64,000 bases of DNA from Gemmatimonadota bacterium (lineage in GTDB: Bacteria > Gemmatimonadota > Gemmatimonadetes > Longimicrobiales > Gaopeijiaceae), in contig DQPL01000118.1 in the NCBI GenBank assembly GCA_015664885.1, positions 26,166-90,165 of the forward strand, written 5' to 3'. The position numbers and the translations under genes were made by a program. Shown here in pieces: positions 51,339 through 61,111 of the stretch. Positions within the stretch are counted from its first letter, which is position 1, and every line of letters starts with the position of its first letter. The notes beneath the pieces were generated by a model. The model did no database searches and was not told the origin of the DNA. It saw only the letters and a list, made by a program, of their open reading frames with translations.

Positions 51339-53411
51339 TCAGTTGGGGCCGCTCACGGGCACGGTGCCCGTGGGCTTCAGGTAGGTCTCCCACCAGCCGA
51401 GCTCGTTCATCATTCGATGCACGTTGTTCCAGTGACCTCGGATGCCGTGCGGCATGCCTTCGTAGATGATGAGCTTCGTGGGCACGCGCTGCTTCTTGAG
51501 TGACGTGTAGAGTTGGATCGAGCCCTCTAACGGAACGCGGTAGTCTTCCTCGCCGTGCACGAACAGCGTAGCAGCTTGCACGCCACCCGAGTTCAGGTAC
51601 GCGGACTGGCGGATCATGATCTCTCGAGCCTGAGGGTCCCAGGGTGGCCCCAGGAACTCCAACTCCTTCGAACGCGCGACGTCCGAAAGCGCGTAGTTGC
51701 TGGTCCAGTTGGAGGCGCCGGCGCCGGGGACGGCAGCTTTGAACCGGTCGGGATAACGCGTGATCAGCCAGTTGGTCAGAATGCCGCCGTACGAGTGGCC
51801 GGTCGATCCAACGCGGTCTCTGTCGATAGGATATCGCTCAATGAGATGGTCGATGCCCGCCAGCACGTCCTCGCCATCGTTGGTGCCCCAAGCTCCCCAG
51901 GTGCCCCACTTGAAGTCGTCGCCGTAGCCGGTCGAGCTGCGGAAGTTGGGTAGGAACACGAAGTATCCGTTGGCGGCGAACAGCATGTTCTTGAAGCTGA
52001 AGCCGTATCCGGAGGCGCTATGGGGACCGCCGTGATTGACGACGATCAATGGGTACGTCCCGGCCAGGGCGTCGTAGCCGTAGGGGTACAGCAGGAAGCC
52101 CTCCACCGGCGTGCCGTCGAAGCTCGTGTAGAGGATTCTCTCCGACGGGCGGCTCGCCACCTCGACTTCGGCGAGGAAGTCCCGGTGCACATCAGTGAGG
52201 CGGCGCTCATTCTGCCCGTCGATGTCGGCCACATAGATGTCCGGGGGGCGCTCGAACTCACCCGCCGTATACGTCATTCGCCGGAACGACCGGTCGATGT
52301 CGAGTCCTTGGATTCGGCGCTCACCTGATGTGACTTGCTGCACGTCGCCTCCGTCCGCGGCCACGCGGAAGAGGTGCCTTGCTCCGCCGATTCCGGTGAC
52401 GAAGTAGATGTACCGGCTGTCGGGCGACCACATCGGCGTGCCGGCATCGAGGTCCCAATCCCCGGTCAGGTTCACCGGCTCGCCGCCATCGGCCGGCCGA
52501 ACGTAGAGGTCTCGTGGTCCTCCGTGCCTCAGCTTCCGGTCGATGATCATGTTGCTGCCGAAGGCGCGTGTGTACGAGATCCACCGACCGTCAGGAGAGA
52601 AGCCCGCTCCGGAGTACGTGTAGCCGTCGTCCGTGAGGCGGGTCAGTTCCCCCTCCACCGTGACCAGGAAGAGGTCCGACCGGCTGTAGGCCAGCTCGTC
52701 GAGCACGGATTCGTCGGCGGTGAAGAGCAAGGAACCTCCGTCCGGATTCCACCGAATCCCGGTCGGTCGGAGTCCGAGCCGCGTAAGCTGAAAGGCTTCA
52801 CCGAGCCCCATAGTAGGCGTCAGAAAGACCTCGGTCAGCGCCCGCTCTGCCGGATCCGGGAGAGGGAAGCTTTGACGGTCGCGTCGGAAGGGGTACCAGT
52901 CGAACGCCTCACCCTTGAACCGCTCCTCGTGTCGGCGCTCGAACGCAGTCATGACGGGCTCGGGGCGCTCGCTCGTGGGCATGTTGCGCGCGAGGGCGAG
53001 CCAACGTCCGTCCGGGCTCGTGAGGCCAGCCGGCGCGACGCTTTCGTCGCGGACCGCAGCGTCTCCCGGACGTGCCGGATCGATCAGCCAGGTAGCGCCC
53101 TGAGAGCCGACTCGTAGGCGTCCGTCCTCGGCCCAGCGAGGATTGCCCACGTCCTGACCGTTGTGCTGAACCCTGACTGGTTCGGCAGATCCGTCGGCCC
53201 GCACGATCCACGACTCAGTCGCGGTTCCGTTGGTCTCCTCGATGCGCCGCGAAACGGTGTAGGCGACCCAATCCCCAGCGGGCGAGATCCGCGGGGAGCC
53301 GACGCTCTTCACTTCGTAGTAGTCCTCCAAGGTCAGCTGGCGCCCCGACTGAGCCGACGCAGGGACGGACGCGAGAAGAACGACACCGAGAGAAAGGATG
53401 ATCCGGCGCAT
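51339..53411 (-). CDS. Secreted S9-family peptidase (prolyl oligopeptidase type)
   Basis: 690 residues with a signal peptide (ends SAQS) and GGAGG before the ATG. An N-terminal propeller (SPRISPAGDWVAYTVSRR, GFSPDGRWISYTR, MWSPDSRYIYFVTG) is followed by an alpha/beta hydrolase with GHSYGG (Ser540), GEEDYRVP (Asp623) and GMPHGI (His655). It should release dipeptides or cut short peptides outside the cytoplasm. It leads an operon with the exported aldolase. Confidence 0.88.
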   Translation of the reverse strand: MRRIILSLGVVLLASVPASAQSGRQLTLEDYYEVKSVGSPRISPAGDWVAYTVSRRIEETNGTATESWIVRADGSAEPVRVQHNGQDVGNPRWAEDGRLRVGSQGATWLIDPARPGDAAVRDESVAPAGLTSPDGRWLALARNMPTSERPEPVMTAFERRHEERFKGEAFDWYPFRRDRQSFPLPDPAERALTEVFLTPTMGLGEAFQLTRLGLRPTGIRWNPDGGSLLFTADESVLDELAYSRSDLFLVTVEGELTRLTDDGYTYSGAGFSPDGRWISYTRAFGSNMIIDRKLRHGGPRDLYVRPADGGEPVNLTGDWDLDAGTPMWSPDSRYIYFVTGIGGARHLFRVAADGGDVQQVTSGERRIQGLDIDRSFRRMTYTAGEFERPPDIYVADIDGQNERRLTDVHRDFLAEVEVASRPSERILYTSFDGTPVEGFLLYPYGYDALAGTYPLIVVNHGGPHSASGYGFSFKNMLFAANGYFVFLPNFRSSTGYGDDFKWGTWGAWGTNDGEDVLAGIDHLIERYPIDRDRVGSTGHSYGGILTNWLITRYPDRFKAAVPGAGASNWTSNYALSDVARSKELEFLGPPWDPQAREIMIRQSAYLNSGGVQAATLFVHGEEDYRVPLEGSIQLYTSLKKQRVPTKLIIYEGMPHGIRGHWNNVHRMMNELGWWETYLKPTGTVPVSGPN

Positions 53412-53446
53412 GGCCGCCTCCAGCTGCTGTTGATCTGTTCGGATTC

Positions 53447-54844
53447 CTACTGGCGACCCACTCCTGAGAGGAGGTCTACGACTGAGTCGTACCTGGTGAC
53501 ATCGGCGGCGGTGCGACCTTGTTCGTCCACGGCGTCGACGTCCACTCCTAGCGCCACCGCGACCCGGACCGCTTCCAAGATCAGGGCCTCGAGCTCGGCG
53601 GGATCGGCGGACACGAAAGCACGCATCCTGCGGGAGCCGCCCATGCCGACCGCGGCCATCAGTGCCGTGGTGGCCTCGTTGGCGCGCTCGGCGCCATAAG
53701 TGCCGATGGTGCGCATATAGTCGGCGTGATGTACGAAGAGCGGATCGGCGCCGTGCTCGGCGAGCATACGCATGACGTCGGGCTGGCTGAAGCGAGCCGC
53801 GAGCCAGAACGGTGAGGCTCCGACCAGGGCCGGGTGAATGGACCAGTCCCGCGAGGCGCGGCGCGTGGGGGTCCAGGTCGCCAGTTGGGCGTTGGGGTCC
53901 GCTCCGTGCTCCAGCAGCATGCCGACTATTTTTGCGTCCCGACGCATGACCGCCACGTGTAGCGCCGAGAATCCTGCGGCTGCCGCGTCGGGGTCGGCGC
54001 CCGCATCGAGCAGCAACTCCACCAGCTCGGAAAGTCCCGAGTGGGCCGCGAGCGTGGTCGCGCTGACGCCCCAGGCATCGCTGGCATCGATGTCGGCGCC
54101 TGCTTCCACGAGCAGCCGCGCTGAGGAGAGGCCGCCCACCCGGGCGGCAAACAGCAACGGCGTGTTCCCGCCATGAGGAACGTCTTGCTGGTTCCCCTCA
54201 ATGGCGTGCGGCGGGATGGCCATGACCATGCTCCAAGTCTCCGACCGCGCGCGCACATCGGCACCCGATTCGATCAGCGCACGAACCGCTTCCGGGTGCC
54301 GCTGCGAAGCCGCCCACATGAGCGCGGTCTGACCGCGTGCGGCGGTCGCGTTCGGATTCGCGCCTGCCGCGAGCAGCAGCCGGACCACCTGGGCATTGCC
54401 CGTGCGTGCCGCAGTCATGACGGGGCTCTCCCCGGACAGCAGCGCGGCGTTTGCATCCCCTCCCGCATCGAGCAGGCTGCGCACCATCTGCACGCTTCCG
54501 TTCAGGCTGGCGTTCCAGAGGGGCGTTGCTCCGAGATCGTTGGCGGCATTTACGTCGGCGCCGGCGTTGGCCAGCAGCTCCGCGGCCCGGAGATCGTCCC
54601 AGTAGCTCGCCCAGTGCAAGGCGGTCGCGCCGTCGGGCGCCGTGGCGGTGGCGTCCGCTCCGGCTTCGAGCAGGGTCCGGACGGCCTCCCAGTCCGCGCT
54701 CTTCGCGGCCTCGATCAGGGGCACCGGGTCGGCCGCACGCGGAGCCGCCACCGAGAGCGGCGCGTCAGCCGCGCCGGTTACCGTCGCCCCCATGAGCGAC
54801 AGCGCCAATGCCCCCGCACCCAGGCCCCTCATGAGCGATCGCAC
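53447..54844 (-). CDS. Exported ankyrin-repeat protein
   Basis: 465 residues from GTG 54844; ATG 54832 would suit the signal peptide (ends AADA) equally. About nine to ten ankyrin repeats are visible, each with a GATALHWA- or TPLLFAA-like turn, for example GATALHWASYWDDLRAAELL, GQTALMWAASQRHPEAVRAL and GFSALHVAVMRRDAKIVGML. The last repeat ends QGRTAADVTRYDSVVDLL. It probably mediates protein contacts in the periplasm. It starts 4 bases after the DUF1552 stop, so it shares that transcript. Confidence 0.88.
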   Translation of the reverse strand: MRSLMRGLGAGALALSLMGATVTGAADAPLSVAAPRAADPVPLIEAAKSADWEAVRTLLEAGADATATAPDGATALHWASYWDDLRAAELLANAGADVNAANDLGATPLWNASLNGSVQMVRSLLDAGGDANAALLSGESPVMTAARTGNAQVVRLLLAAGANPNATAARGQTALMWAASQRHPEAVRALIESGADVRARSETWSMVMAIPPHAIEGNQQDVPHGGNTPLLFAARVGGLSSARLLVEAGADIDASDAWGVSATTLAAHSGLSELVELLLDAGADPDAAAAGFSALHVAVMRRDAKIVGMLLEHGADPNAQLATWTPTRRASRDWSIHPALVGASPFWLAARFSQPDVMRMLAEHGADPLFVHHADYMRTIGTYGAERANEATTALMAAVGMGGSRRMRAFVSADPAELEALILEAVRVAVALGVDVDAVDEQGRTAADVTRYDSVVDLLSGVGRQ

Positions 54845-54848
54845 TGGA

Positions 54849-56186
54849 TCAGAGCCCCGGCAGTGTATCGAGCTGGAGCGCGCCGGTGCTCGCCCCGTGT
54901 GAGTCCACGGGCACGCCCAACTTGTCCATGAGCGTCACGAGCAGGTTCGCCATGCCCGGATCGTCGCCATACTCGAGGTGCCGGCCGCCGCGCAGGCTTC
55001 CCGCGCCCCCGCCCATCACCAACAGCGGCAGGTTACGGCCGGAATGCCGCGTGCTGTTGGAGATGCCCGAGCCGTAGAGGATCGTCATGTTGTCCAGCAG
55101 GTTGCCGTCGCCATCCGGGGTCGCGCGCAGCTTACCCAGATAGCGGGCGAACAGTTCGGTGTGATAGCGGTTGATCCTCGACATACGCTCGACCAGCTCC
55201 GGCTGATCATTGTGATGCGAGAGCGGGTGGTGCGCGTCCGGGACGCCGATCTGCGGGTAGGGCCGCGGGCTCTGCTCCTTGCCGATCATGAAGGAGATCA
55301 CACGGGTCAGGTCGGTCTGCAGCGCCAGCAGCTGCAAGTCGAGCATCAAGTCCAGGTGGTCCTCGAAATCAGCCGGTGCGCCTTCCGGCTGCTCGAAATT
55401 GGGCAACTCGATATCGATTTGAGCCTCGGCGCGCTCGATGCGGCGCTCGACATCGCGGATGGCCTCGGTGTACTGCTCCACTTTGATTTGATCCTGCGCA
55501 CCGATCTCCCGGCCGAGCTGGCCGAGTTTGTCGAGCACCGAGTCGAGGATGCTCCTCTGCTGGCTCAGCCGCATCTCACGAGCCCCGCGCTCGGTGGAGC
55601 CTGCGTCGCCGAAGAGGCGCTCGAACACGGCGCGAGGATTGTACTCCATCGGTAGCGGCTGTGTGGGGCCGCGCCACGAGAGCGTATGCGTATAGACGCA
55701 GCTCAGGTTGCTGCTGCACGCGCCCGCGTTTGCCGACGCGTCCATGGAGAGTTCCAGCGAGGCTAGTTGGGTAATCCGGCCGAACTTCCGCGCCAGCACC
55801 TGGTCCATGGATACGTCCGCGAAGATCTCGGTCTCGGTGCGCCCGCCCTGGGGGATCCCGGTCAGGAATGACCCGGAGGCACCCGCGTGGATCTGATTCC
55901 AGTTCGCTCGGATCCCCGATAGGACCAGCATCTGATCCCTGAATGCCGCGAGCGGCTCGAGGATCGGCGTGAGTGCGAAATCAGCGCCTGACGTCATGGG
56001 CGACCAGTACTCCATCGCCATGCCGTTGGGCACGTAAAACGTTTGGAAGCGATGCACGGGCTCGGCGGATAGTCCACGCAGCCCGACGGGCACCATCGCG
56101 TCGAGAAGCGGGAGGGCGAGGCTCGCGCCCAGACCCTTGATCAGGGTTCGTCGGGGGAGCGATTTCCCGGTCAGGATAGTCGTCAT
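54849..56186 (-). CDS. DUF1552 family exported protein
   Basis: 445 residues. A Tat-like start (LPRRTLIKGLGASLALPLLDAM) precedes the DUF1552 body: FYVPNGMAMEYWSP, LTPILEPLAAFRDQMLVLSG, AGASGSFLTG, and C-terminal MTILYGSGISNSTRHSGRNLPLLVMGG. The family is almost always next to a DUF1592-type cytochrome protein, as here (31 bases downstream of it). The sulfatase-like superfamily fold has been suggested for it. The function of the pair is unknown. Confidence 0.9.
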   Translation of the reverse strand: MTTILTGKSLPRRTLIKGLGASLALPLLDAMVPVGLRGLSAEPVHRFQTFYVPNGMAMEYWSPMTSGADFALTPILEPLAAFRDQMLVLSGIRANWNQIHAGASGSFLTGIPQGGRTETEIFADVSMDQVLARKFGRITQLASLELSMDASANAGACSSNLSCVYTHTLSWRGPTQPLPMEYNPRAVFERLFGDAGSTERGAREMRLSQQRSILDSVLDKLGQLGREIGAQDQIKVEQYTEAIRDVERRIERAEAQIDIELPNFEQPEGAPADFEDHLDLMLDLQLLALQTDLTRVISFMIGKEQSPRPYPQIGVPDAHHPLSHHNDQPELVERMSRINRYHTELFARYLGKLRATPDGDGNLLDNMTILYGSGISNSTRHSGRNLPLLVMGGGAGSLRGGRHLEYGDDPGMANLLVTLMDKLGVPVDSHGASTGALQLDTLPGL

Positions 56187-56217
56187 CTGTGAGCTCCCAA
56201 GTGTTCGGTTTCCGGCC

Positions 56218-58797
56218 TCAGTTCGCTTCTACGGACCTGCGCATCAAGAAGGCCTGACTCTGGGTGATTCCTGTTACGATCGATGACCAGCGGTAACCGC
56301 CCTCTTCGGCGTCGCGCACGATCTGCCTAACCGTCGGCTGATCGAAGTGCTCCAGTGGACGTCCCAACGCATACGACATGAGCTTCTCGGTTACTGTGCG
56401 CACGAACTGCTCATCGTTCTCGAGCAGGAACGAGCGCAACGCGGCGACTCCACCGAGCTCGACCCCGCTGGGCCACATACCGCGGCTGTCCACCGGCTCA
56501 CCGAACTCGTCCAAGTCCCGCCATCCTCCCACGGCATCGAAATTCTCCAGCGCGTAACCCAGAGGATCCAGGAGCGAGTGGCAACTCGCGCACAGGCGAT
56601 CGGACCGGTGCTGTTCCAGCCGCTCACGGATGCCCAACGCAGCCGTTCCCGCGCCCTGGTCCAAACTGGTATCGACGTTGGCCGGCGGCGGAGGTGGGTC
56701 CGCACCCAAGATATTGTCCAGCAGCCACTTGCCCCGCAACACGGGTGACGTGCGGTCCGGATAAGCGGTGATCGCCATCAGACCCCCGTGCCCGAGCAGA
56801 CCGCCGCGTTGCTCGGGGTTGGGAAGCGTGACCCGGCGCGCGCGACTCCCGTACACACCCGGGATCCCGTAGAACCGCGCCAAGCGTTCGTTCGCGTAGG
56901 TGTAGTCCGCGCTCAACAGCTCCGTGATCGGACGATCGTCGCGAATCGTGCTGGCGATGAACATCTCCGTCTCCTGACGGAACGCGTCCAGGAGACTCTC
57001 GTCGAAATCAGGATATTTGAGCGGATCGGCGAGCTTTTCGGGGATGAGGCGCAGGTTCAGCCACTGAGCCGCAAAGCCTTGTACGAGTGCGTTGATCGCG
57101 CGCTCATCCGCCAACATCCTCCGAACCTGTTGCTCGAAGACCGCGGGATTCGTCAGGCGTCCGTCTTCGGCCAACTCCAGCAAAAGCTCGTCGGGGATAC
57201 TGCTCCATAAGAAGAAGGACAGGCGAGAGGCGAGCTCCACGCCATTGATCTCATAGACCTCGTGGGCTTCGACCCCCGGGGGCACACGACTGACGCGCAC
57301 CAGGAACTCGGGGTCGACCACCAGTCGCTCCAACGCGAGCTGTATCCCTGAGTCGAAGCTGCCACCTTGCGCACGACCTTGGCGGAAGAAGTCGAGCAGC
57401 ACGTCGACGTCCTCCCGGGTGGCCGGCCGGCGATAGCCGCGTCGAGCCATTCGCGACAGGATCCTCTCGGCGCACGCTTCTTCTGGAGCGCCCGCCGCGG
57501 GACGGCACACGAAGATCTCGTTCCGGCTCGGAGTTTCCGCCACCGTGCCGGTCGCCTCATAGGGCCCCCCGATTTGGAGCGCGTGCACGCTCGCGTAGCC
57601 CATGTAGATCTGATCGTTGGTGAGGACGCGCCCTCGCTGAAGCGGCTGCGGCAGCAGTTCCGGCTCCCACTGCTCCCGGATGAACGACACGCCGACCACG
57701 GCGGGACCTGCCTCGACGGTCACCCGAGCCTCCAGATGCGCGTCCCCACCGGTCTGCATGTACACCTCCCATTCGGGAGCACCGAACGAACCCGGCTCGC
57801 CCGAGCCCGCGTAGCTGGCGGCCGCGGGACGGGAGTCGAGCGCGCCTCCACCGACCGTGAATCGCTCGACGAGCGCGCCATCGAGCCGAAGGTCGAGCTG
57901 TTGCGGCCATCCCATGCCCATCAGGTAGTCCTGATACTGCCTACGCAGCTGGATCTTGAGCAGGTACTCCCCATCCACCGGAAAATCGTACCGCACTGCG
58001 ATGCCGCCGCGAGATCCGAACGGGAGGTCCTCGGCCTGCCGCTGATCCTGAACCACATGCAGCGGGATCTCGAAGGTCTCCACCCCGGGAGCCACGGGTG
58101 GCAGGCCCGTAGCCAGGCGCGTCACCTGGCGCGCCACCGACATGTATCGCTCCATGTGCGTGGTCGTGATCGAGAGCGAGTTGGCGAAATTGTCGAAGCT
58201 GCCATCCGCGGTCTCGTCACCCGGCAGGAGCGACTGCACGTCCACCTCGAGCGCGAACAAGTCGTTGATCGCGTTGTTGTATTCCAGGCGGTTCAAGCGA
58301 TGCACCGGATTCGTCGTGCCCGGGTTGGGGTCGCCACTAGCGGCCGCCCGATCGAGCTCCGTCTCCAACCAGCTCGCCACCAGCTCGTATTCGGCCGGAT
58401 TGGGCCGCAACTCGTCACCAGGCGGCATCGTGCCCGTGCGCAGCTTCCGGATTACGGTCTCCCATCGGTCTGAGGCCGCACCAGGCTCTTCGACGTCCAG
58501 CACGTCGAGCGCCAGCCCGCCGGTCATGCGCCGCTCATTGTGGCAGCGAACACAGTATTCGTCGATTACCGCGCGTACGTCGTCCGGGTCGATGGCGGTC
58601 GGGTCTGGGGCGGTTGGGTGGGTTGCAGTTGGGTGGGTGGCGGTTGCCGTGGGCGTGGCGATGTCGAGTGTGGCTGGACCGCCGAGGGCATGGCCCGCAC
58701 GTGTCGTAAGCGAGCCGATGACCACCATCGCCATCCCCAGCCCTAGCACGAGCGCGAGGATTGACGCGTGTCCAGCGGTGGAGTGGGGGTCCTTCAT
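56218..58797 (-). CDS. DUF1587/1595/1592/1588/1585 cytochrome-type protein
   Basis: 859 residues from ATG 58797, whose ATGA overlaps the FmdB-type stop. A signal anchor is followed by a Thr/Pro/His-rich linker with repeated ATHPT units (about 50-70), a haem motif CVRCH (82-86) and HRLNRLEYNNAINDLF of DUF1587. DUF1595, DUF1592 (ASRLSFFLWSSIPDELLL), DUF1588 (RTSPVLRGKWLLDNILG; second haem-like CASCH) and DUF1585 follow in order. This is the planctomycete-cytochrome multidomain family. It is taken to be a redox or degradative partner of DUF1552. Confidence 0.9.
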   Translation of the reverse strand: MKDPHSTAGHASILALVLGLGMAMVVIGSLTTRAGHALGGPATLDIATPTATATHPTATHPTAPDPTAIDPDDVRAVIDEYCVRCHNERRMTGGLALDVLDVEEPGAASDRWETVIRKLRTGTMPPGDELRPNPAEYELVASWLETELDRAAASGDPNPGTTNPVHRLNRLEYNNAINDLFALEVDVQSLLPGDETADGSFDNFANSLSITTTHMERYMSVARQVTRLATGLPPVAPGVETFEIPLHVVQDQRQAEDLPFGSRGGIAVRYDFPVDGEYLLKIQLRRQYQDYLMGMGWPQQLDLRLDGALVERFTVGGGALDSRPAAASYAGSGEPGSFGAPEWEVYMQTGGDAHLEARVTVEAGPAVVGVSFIREQWEPELLPQPLQRGRVLTNDQIYMGYASVHALQIGGPYEATGTVAETPSRNEIFVCRPAAGAPEEACAERILSRMARRGYRRPATREDVDVLLDFFRQGRAQGGSFDSGIQLALERLVVDPEFLVRVSRVPPGVEAHEVYEINGVELASRLSFFLWSSIPDELLLELAEDGRLTNPAVFEQQVRRMLADERAINALVQGFAAQWLNLRLIPEKLADPLKYPDFDESLLDAFRQETEMFIASTIRDDRPITELLSADYTYANERLARFYGIPGVYGSRARRVTLPNPEQRGGLLGHGGLMAITAYPDRTSPVLRGKWLLDNILGADPPPPPANVDTSLDQGAGTAALGIRERLEQHRSDRLCASCHSLLDPLGYALENFDAVGGWRDLDEFGEPVDSRGMWPSGVELGGVAALRSFLLENDEQFVRTVTEKLMSYALGRPLEHFDQPTVRQIVRDAEEGGYRWSSIVTGITQSQAFLMRRSVEAN

Positions 58798-59054
58798 TCG
58801 TCGTGATCCGCCGCATGCGCCGCGACCCGCTTCACTTCCTCGTGCGAATGATCCTGCCGCAGCGCCCGGTTTTTCAAGCGCAGGCCCTGTTTGGCTCGGG
58901 CCTGGGTGCCCTCGGAGCTCACCGCGGATCTCGACATGATCTTCTCGAGCTCGTGACTTCCGCATGAGAAGCATTGCGGCGCCGGAGAGGACTCCAGCAC
59001 CAGGTGTTCGAGCTCGTTTCCGCACGCACGACAGCGGTATTCGAAGATGGGCAT
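58794..59054 (-). CDS. FmdB-type zinc-ribbon protein
   Basis: 86 residues. The FmdB regulatory/zinc-ribbon signature is MPIFEYRCRACGNELEHLV with a second pair in PQCFSCGSHELEKIMSRS, giving CxxC-CxxC. The C-terminal 40 residues are basic and His-rich. Its stop overlaps the start of the DUF1592 gene by four bases, so the two are translationally coupled. Role unknown; a regulatory or assembly function is inferred. Confidence 0.88.
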   Translation of the reverse strand: MPIFEYRCRACGNELEHLVLESSPAPQCFSCGSHELEKIMSRSAVSSEGTQARAKQGLRLKNRALRQDHSHEEVKRVAAHAADHDE

Positions 59055-59106
59055 AATGTCACCAGCCAGACCCGGTTATGGACCGAGAATAGCTGGAAAA
59101 GGCCAC

Positions 59107-60120
59107 TCAGAACACCGCGATCGGATTCACCGGTGAGCCCGTCCCGTTCGGAATCGGCAACGGAGCGATCGTAAGCATGAATTCCCACCGCCCTTGGGCT
59201 GCCGCCATATCGGCCAACGCGTCGAGATCCGCGCGATCGAGCAGGTGGATGCCCAGCATGGTCAGCGCGAAGTCGTGCAGCGCCAACGTAGGCAGGTCGC
59301 CCTCAGGACGCGGCGTGTAACCGGGCGTCTCCCATCCCAGCACCGCGATGTCTCGCGCCTTCAGCCACGGGATGACTGAATTGTCGAAGCCGGCTGCTTC
59401 GGCCCACGTATCGAACGGCCCGACGGCCTCGCGCCGTGCCCAGCGGCCCCAGCGCAGCAGCATGGCATCGCCCGAGCCTACTCGTACACCGGTCTGCGCC
59501 TCCCACGCCTCCAGATCCGCGACGGTGATGCGCGTTCCCGGCTCCAGGTAGGGCACTCCCTTCAATCTGGCGATGTCGTAGAGCACGCCGCGGGTCACGA
59601 TTCCGCCCTTCATGGTGAGCACCGAGTTCTTGAGCGCGCCGCCCTCCATCGTGACCAGGTCCTCGATCGGGTAGCCGTTCCACATCTTGCCGCCGAAGAA
59701 GCGATGCGCGAAGCCGTCGATGTGCGTCGAGCCGAGACCGTGGATGCAGCGATACGCCACCCTGTCACTCGCCCCTCTCGCGCTCGCGTTCACCATCTCC
59801 CACTGCACGGGGCAGGGGTTGTCTACGCCCTCTTGGGTCTGCGCGGTGCGAGCGAGCGAGACGGTGATCCCCTCCTGAACCAGCGCAGCGGCCGCCCTGC
59901 GTTTAGCCGGTGTGATGAGGTTGAGCGCGCCGATCTCGTCGTCGGGCCCCCAGCGGCCCCAGTTCGAGAGATTCTCCAGCCAACCTTCGTACTGCGCCTC
60001 TGTGATCAGCGGGAGGACCTCTTGAGCGCTGGCCGCGGGGACGGTGCCCACGAGCGCGAGCAACAACGTGGCCCCGGTACCTGCGCTGATCGTGAGAATC
60101 GGTCGACGGGAGATCTTCAT
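59107..60120 (-). CDS. Secreted cyclase-family protein (kynurenine formamidase-like)
   Basis: 337 residues from ATG 60120, which opens a signal peptide ending ASAQ. The cyclase motif is HGLGSTHIDGFAH (His127, His133, Asp135, His139), the zinc/manganese site of the family, followed by ITVADLEAWEAQTGVRVGSGD and VLGWETPGY. Family members hydrolyse N-formylkynurenine, isatin or related amides. Export from the cytoplasm is common for this branch. It is the first gene of the minus-strand run towards 51 kb, but 52 bases separate it from the next, so it may be separate. Confidence 0.85.
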   Translation of the reverse strand: MKISRRPILTISAGTGATLLLALVGTVPAASAQEVLPLITEAQYEGWLENLSNWGRWGPDDEIGALNLITPAKRRAAAALVQEGITVSLARTAQTQEGVDNPCPVQWEMVNASARGASDRVAYRCIHGLGSTHIDGFAHRFFGGKMWNGYPIEDLVTMEGGALKNSVLTMKGGIVTRGVLYDIARLKGVPYLEPGTRITVADLEAWEAQTGVRVGSGDAMLLRWGRWARREAVGPFDTWAEAAGFDNSVIPWLKARDIAVLGWETPGYTPRPEGDLPTLALHDFALTMLGIHLLDRADLDALADMAAAQGRWEFMLTIAPLPIPNGTGSPVNPIAVF

Positions 60121-60484
60121 GTCGTCACCTCGTTGGGCTGTCCGTTCGGCTATCCGTTGGGCTGTCGCGGGTATCTCGCCAGCGATCACGTCAAACTGAG
60201 AAGTGAGGGCCGATCCCGCCATGTGCTGGACCCGGCTCGACGGCAATCCTACCTGACAGCGATCGCTCTGGCGCTGCCGATCGTCGCGGTGGTCGCTTGG
60301 CAGCAGTTCTCCGGTGCGGGCGAGGGGCCGCCGACCCACCCCGTCGGTGTTGAAGCGGAGGGGCCACCGGCGAGTGGCACGTCCTGGTGCTGGGGTTCGC
60401 TGACTCTGGTGGTGTCACGCTCAACGCGGTGGTGCGATAGCGGCTAGCTGGTCCCGCCGATCGTGCCCCACGGGGTGGCCAACC
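60121..60484. other. Stretch without a convincing gene
   Basis: About 360 bases. A plus-strand frame holds a short hydrophobic run (YLTAIALALPIVAVVAWQQF, about 60253-60312) that could be a membrane-helix remnant. It has no start or family signal. The minus-strand promoter for the cyclase gene probably lies at 60121-60200. Confidence 0.4.
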
Positions 60485-61018
60485 CTAGCGAGACTCCAAA
60501 CGGAAGGACCACCAGTGGTCCGGGCGCGGTGTGCCTAGTGGCACGGCCGGGTTCAGGTCCGTGCTGTGTACTTGCAGCTTATCCAGTCTCGCGCCCCACG
60601 CGCGATCGAGTTCCTGCGCATCCATGATCCGTGTCGCGGTCACCGGGTATACGGTCTCCTCGAGTCGCAGCCTGATCGTGCTGTCGTCGACGACTATGCC
60701 GGCCCAGCGCTTGGCGTCGCATCGGCTGCAGCTCAGGTAGAGCTCTCCGCTGCTCGTGGACATGCAGTTGAGGTTGATGGAGTACGGCATGAGAGCGGCA
60801 CCAACCTGGATCTGACACAGCGGGACGTCGTTGGCGAAAGACCAGTCCGAGATCGCTTCGTCTGGGCCGGCACCGAACAGGTAGCCTCCGGGCGAGCGCT
60901 CGCAGGGACACGTGGCCGACCACACCACGAATGCGGTCGACATCAAACCCACGACCACGATGCCCAGCACCGCCAGACGGCGCTTGAGCTTGGATGACTT
61001 GCTCTGCTCTTCAGTCAT
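60485..61018 (-). CDS. Membrane-anchored hypothetical protein, possible split-barrel fold
   Basis: 177 residues from ATG 61018. One N-terminal helix (RLAVLGIVVVGLMSTAFVVW) anchors a domain with DWSFANDVPLCQIQVGAALM, PYSINLNCMSTSSGELYLSC and RLRLEETVYPVTATRI. The pattern of strands and the conserved N-C-M-S segment resemble a pyridoxamine-oxidase/nitroreductase split barrel, but this is a weak match. It contains seven Cys, several in CPC and CSRC pairs. It is divergent from the small gene at 61112. Confidence 0.55.
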   Translation of the reverse strand: MTEEQSKSSKLKRRLAVLGIVVVGLMSTAFVVWSATCPCERSPGGYLFGAGPDEAISDWSFANDVPLCQIQVGAALMPYSINLNCMSTSSGELYLSCSRCDAKRWAGIVVDDSTIRLRLEETVYPVTATRIMDAQELDRAWGARLDKLQVHSTDLNPAVPLGTPRPDHWWSFRLESR

Positions 61019-61111
61019 GGCTTTAGGATAGGAGCTGGGGACGCACACGCAACGGTGTGACGGCACGGCATCGCGTCGGACCCTCAGCGGCGCTCCAGCG
61101 GTAAGACAGAC

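Noticed and set aside
56218..58797. ATHPT repeats as a variable tract
   Set aside because: Only a few imperfect units in a Thr/Pro linker, common in such proteins; no evidence of variation.
60227..60447. Plus-strand frame with a hydrophobic run
   Set aside because: No start, ribosome site or family match; it may be chance or a tiny remnant.
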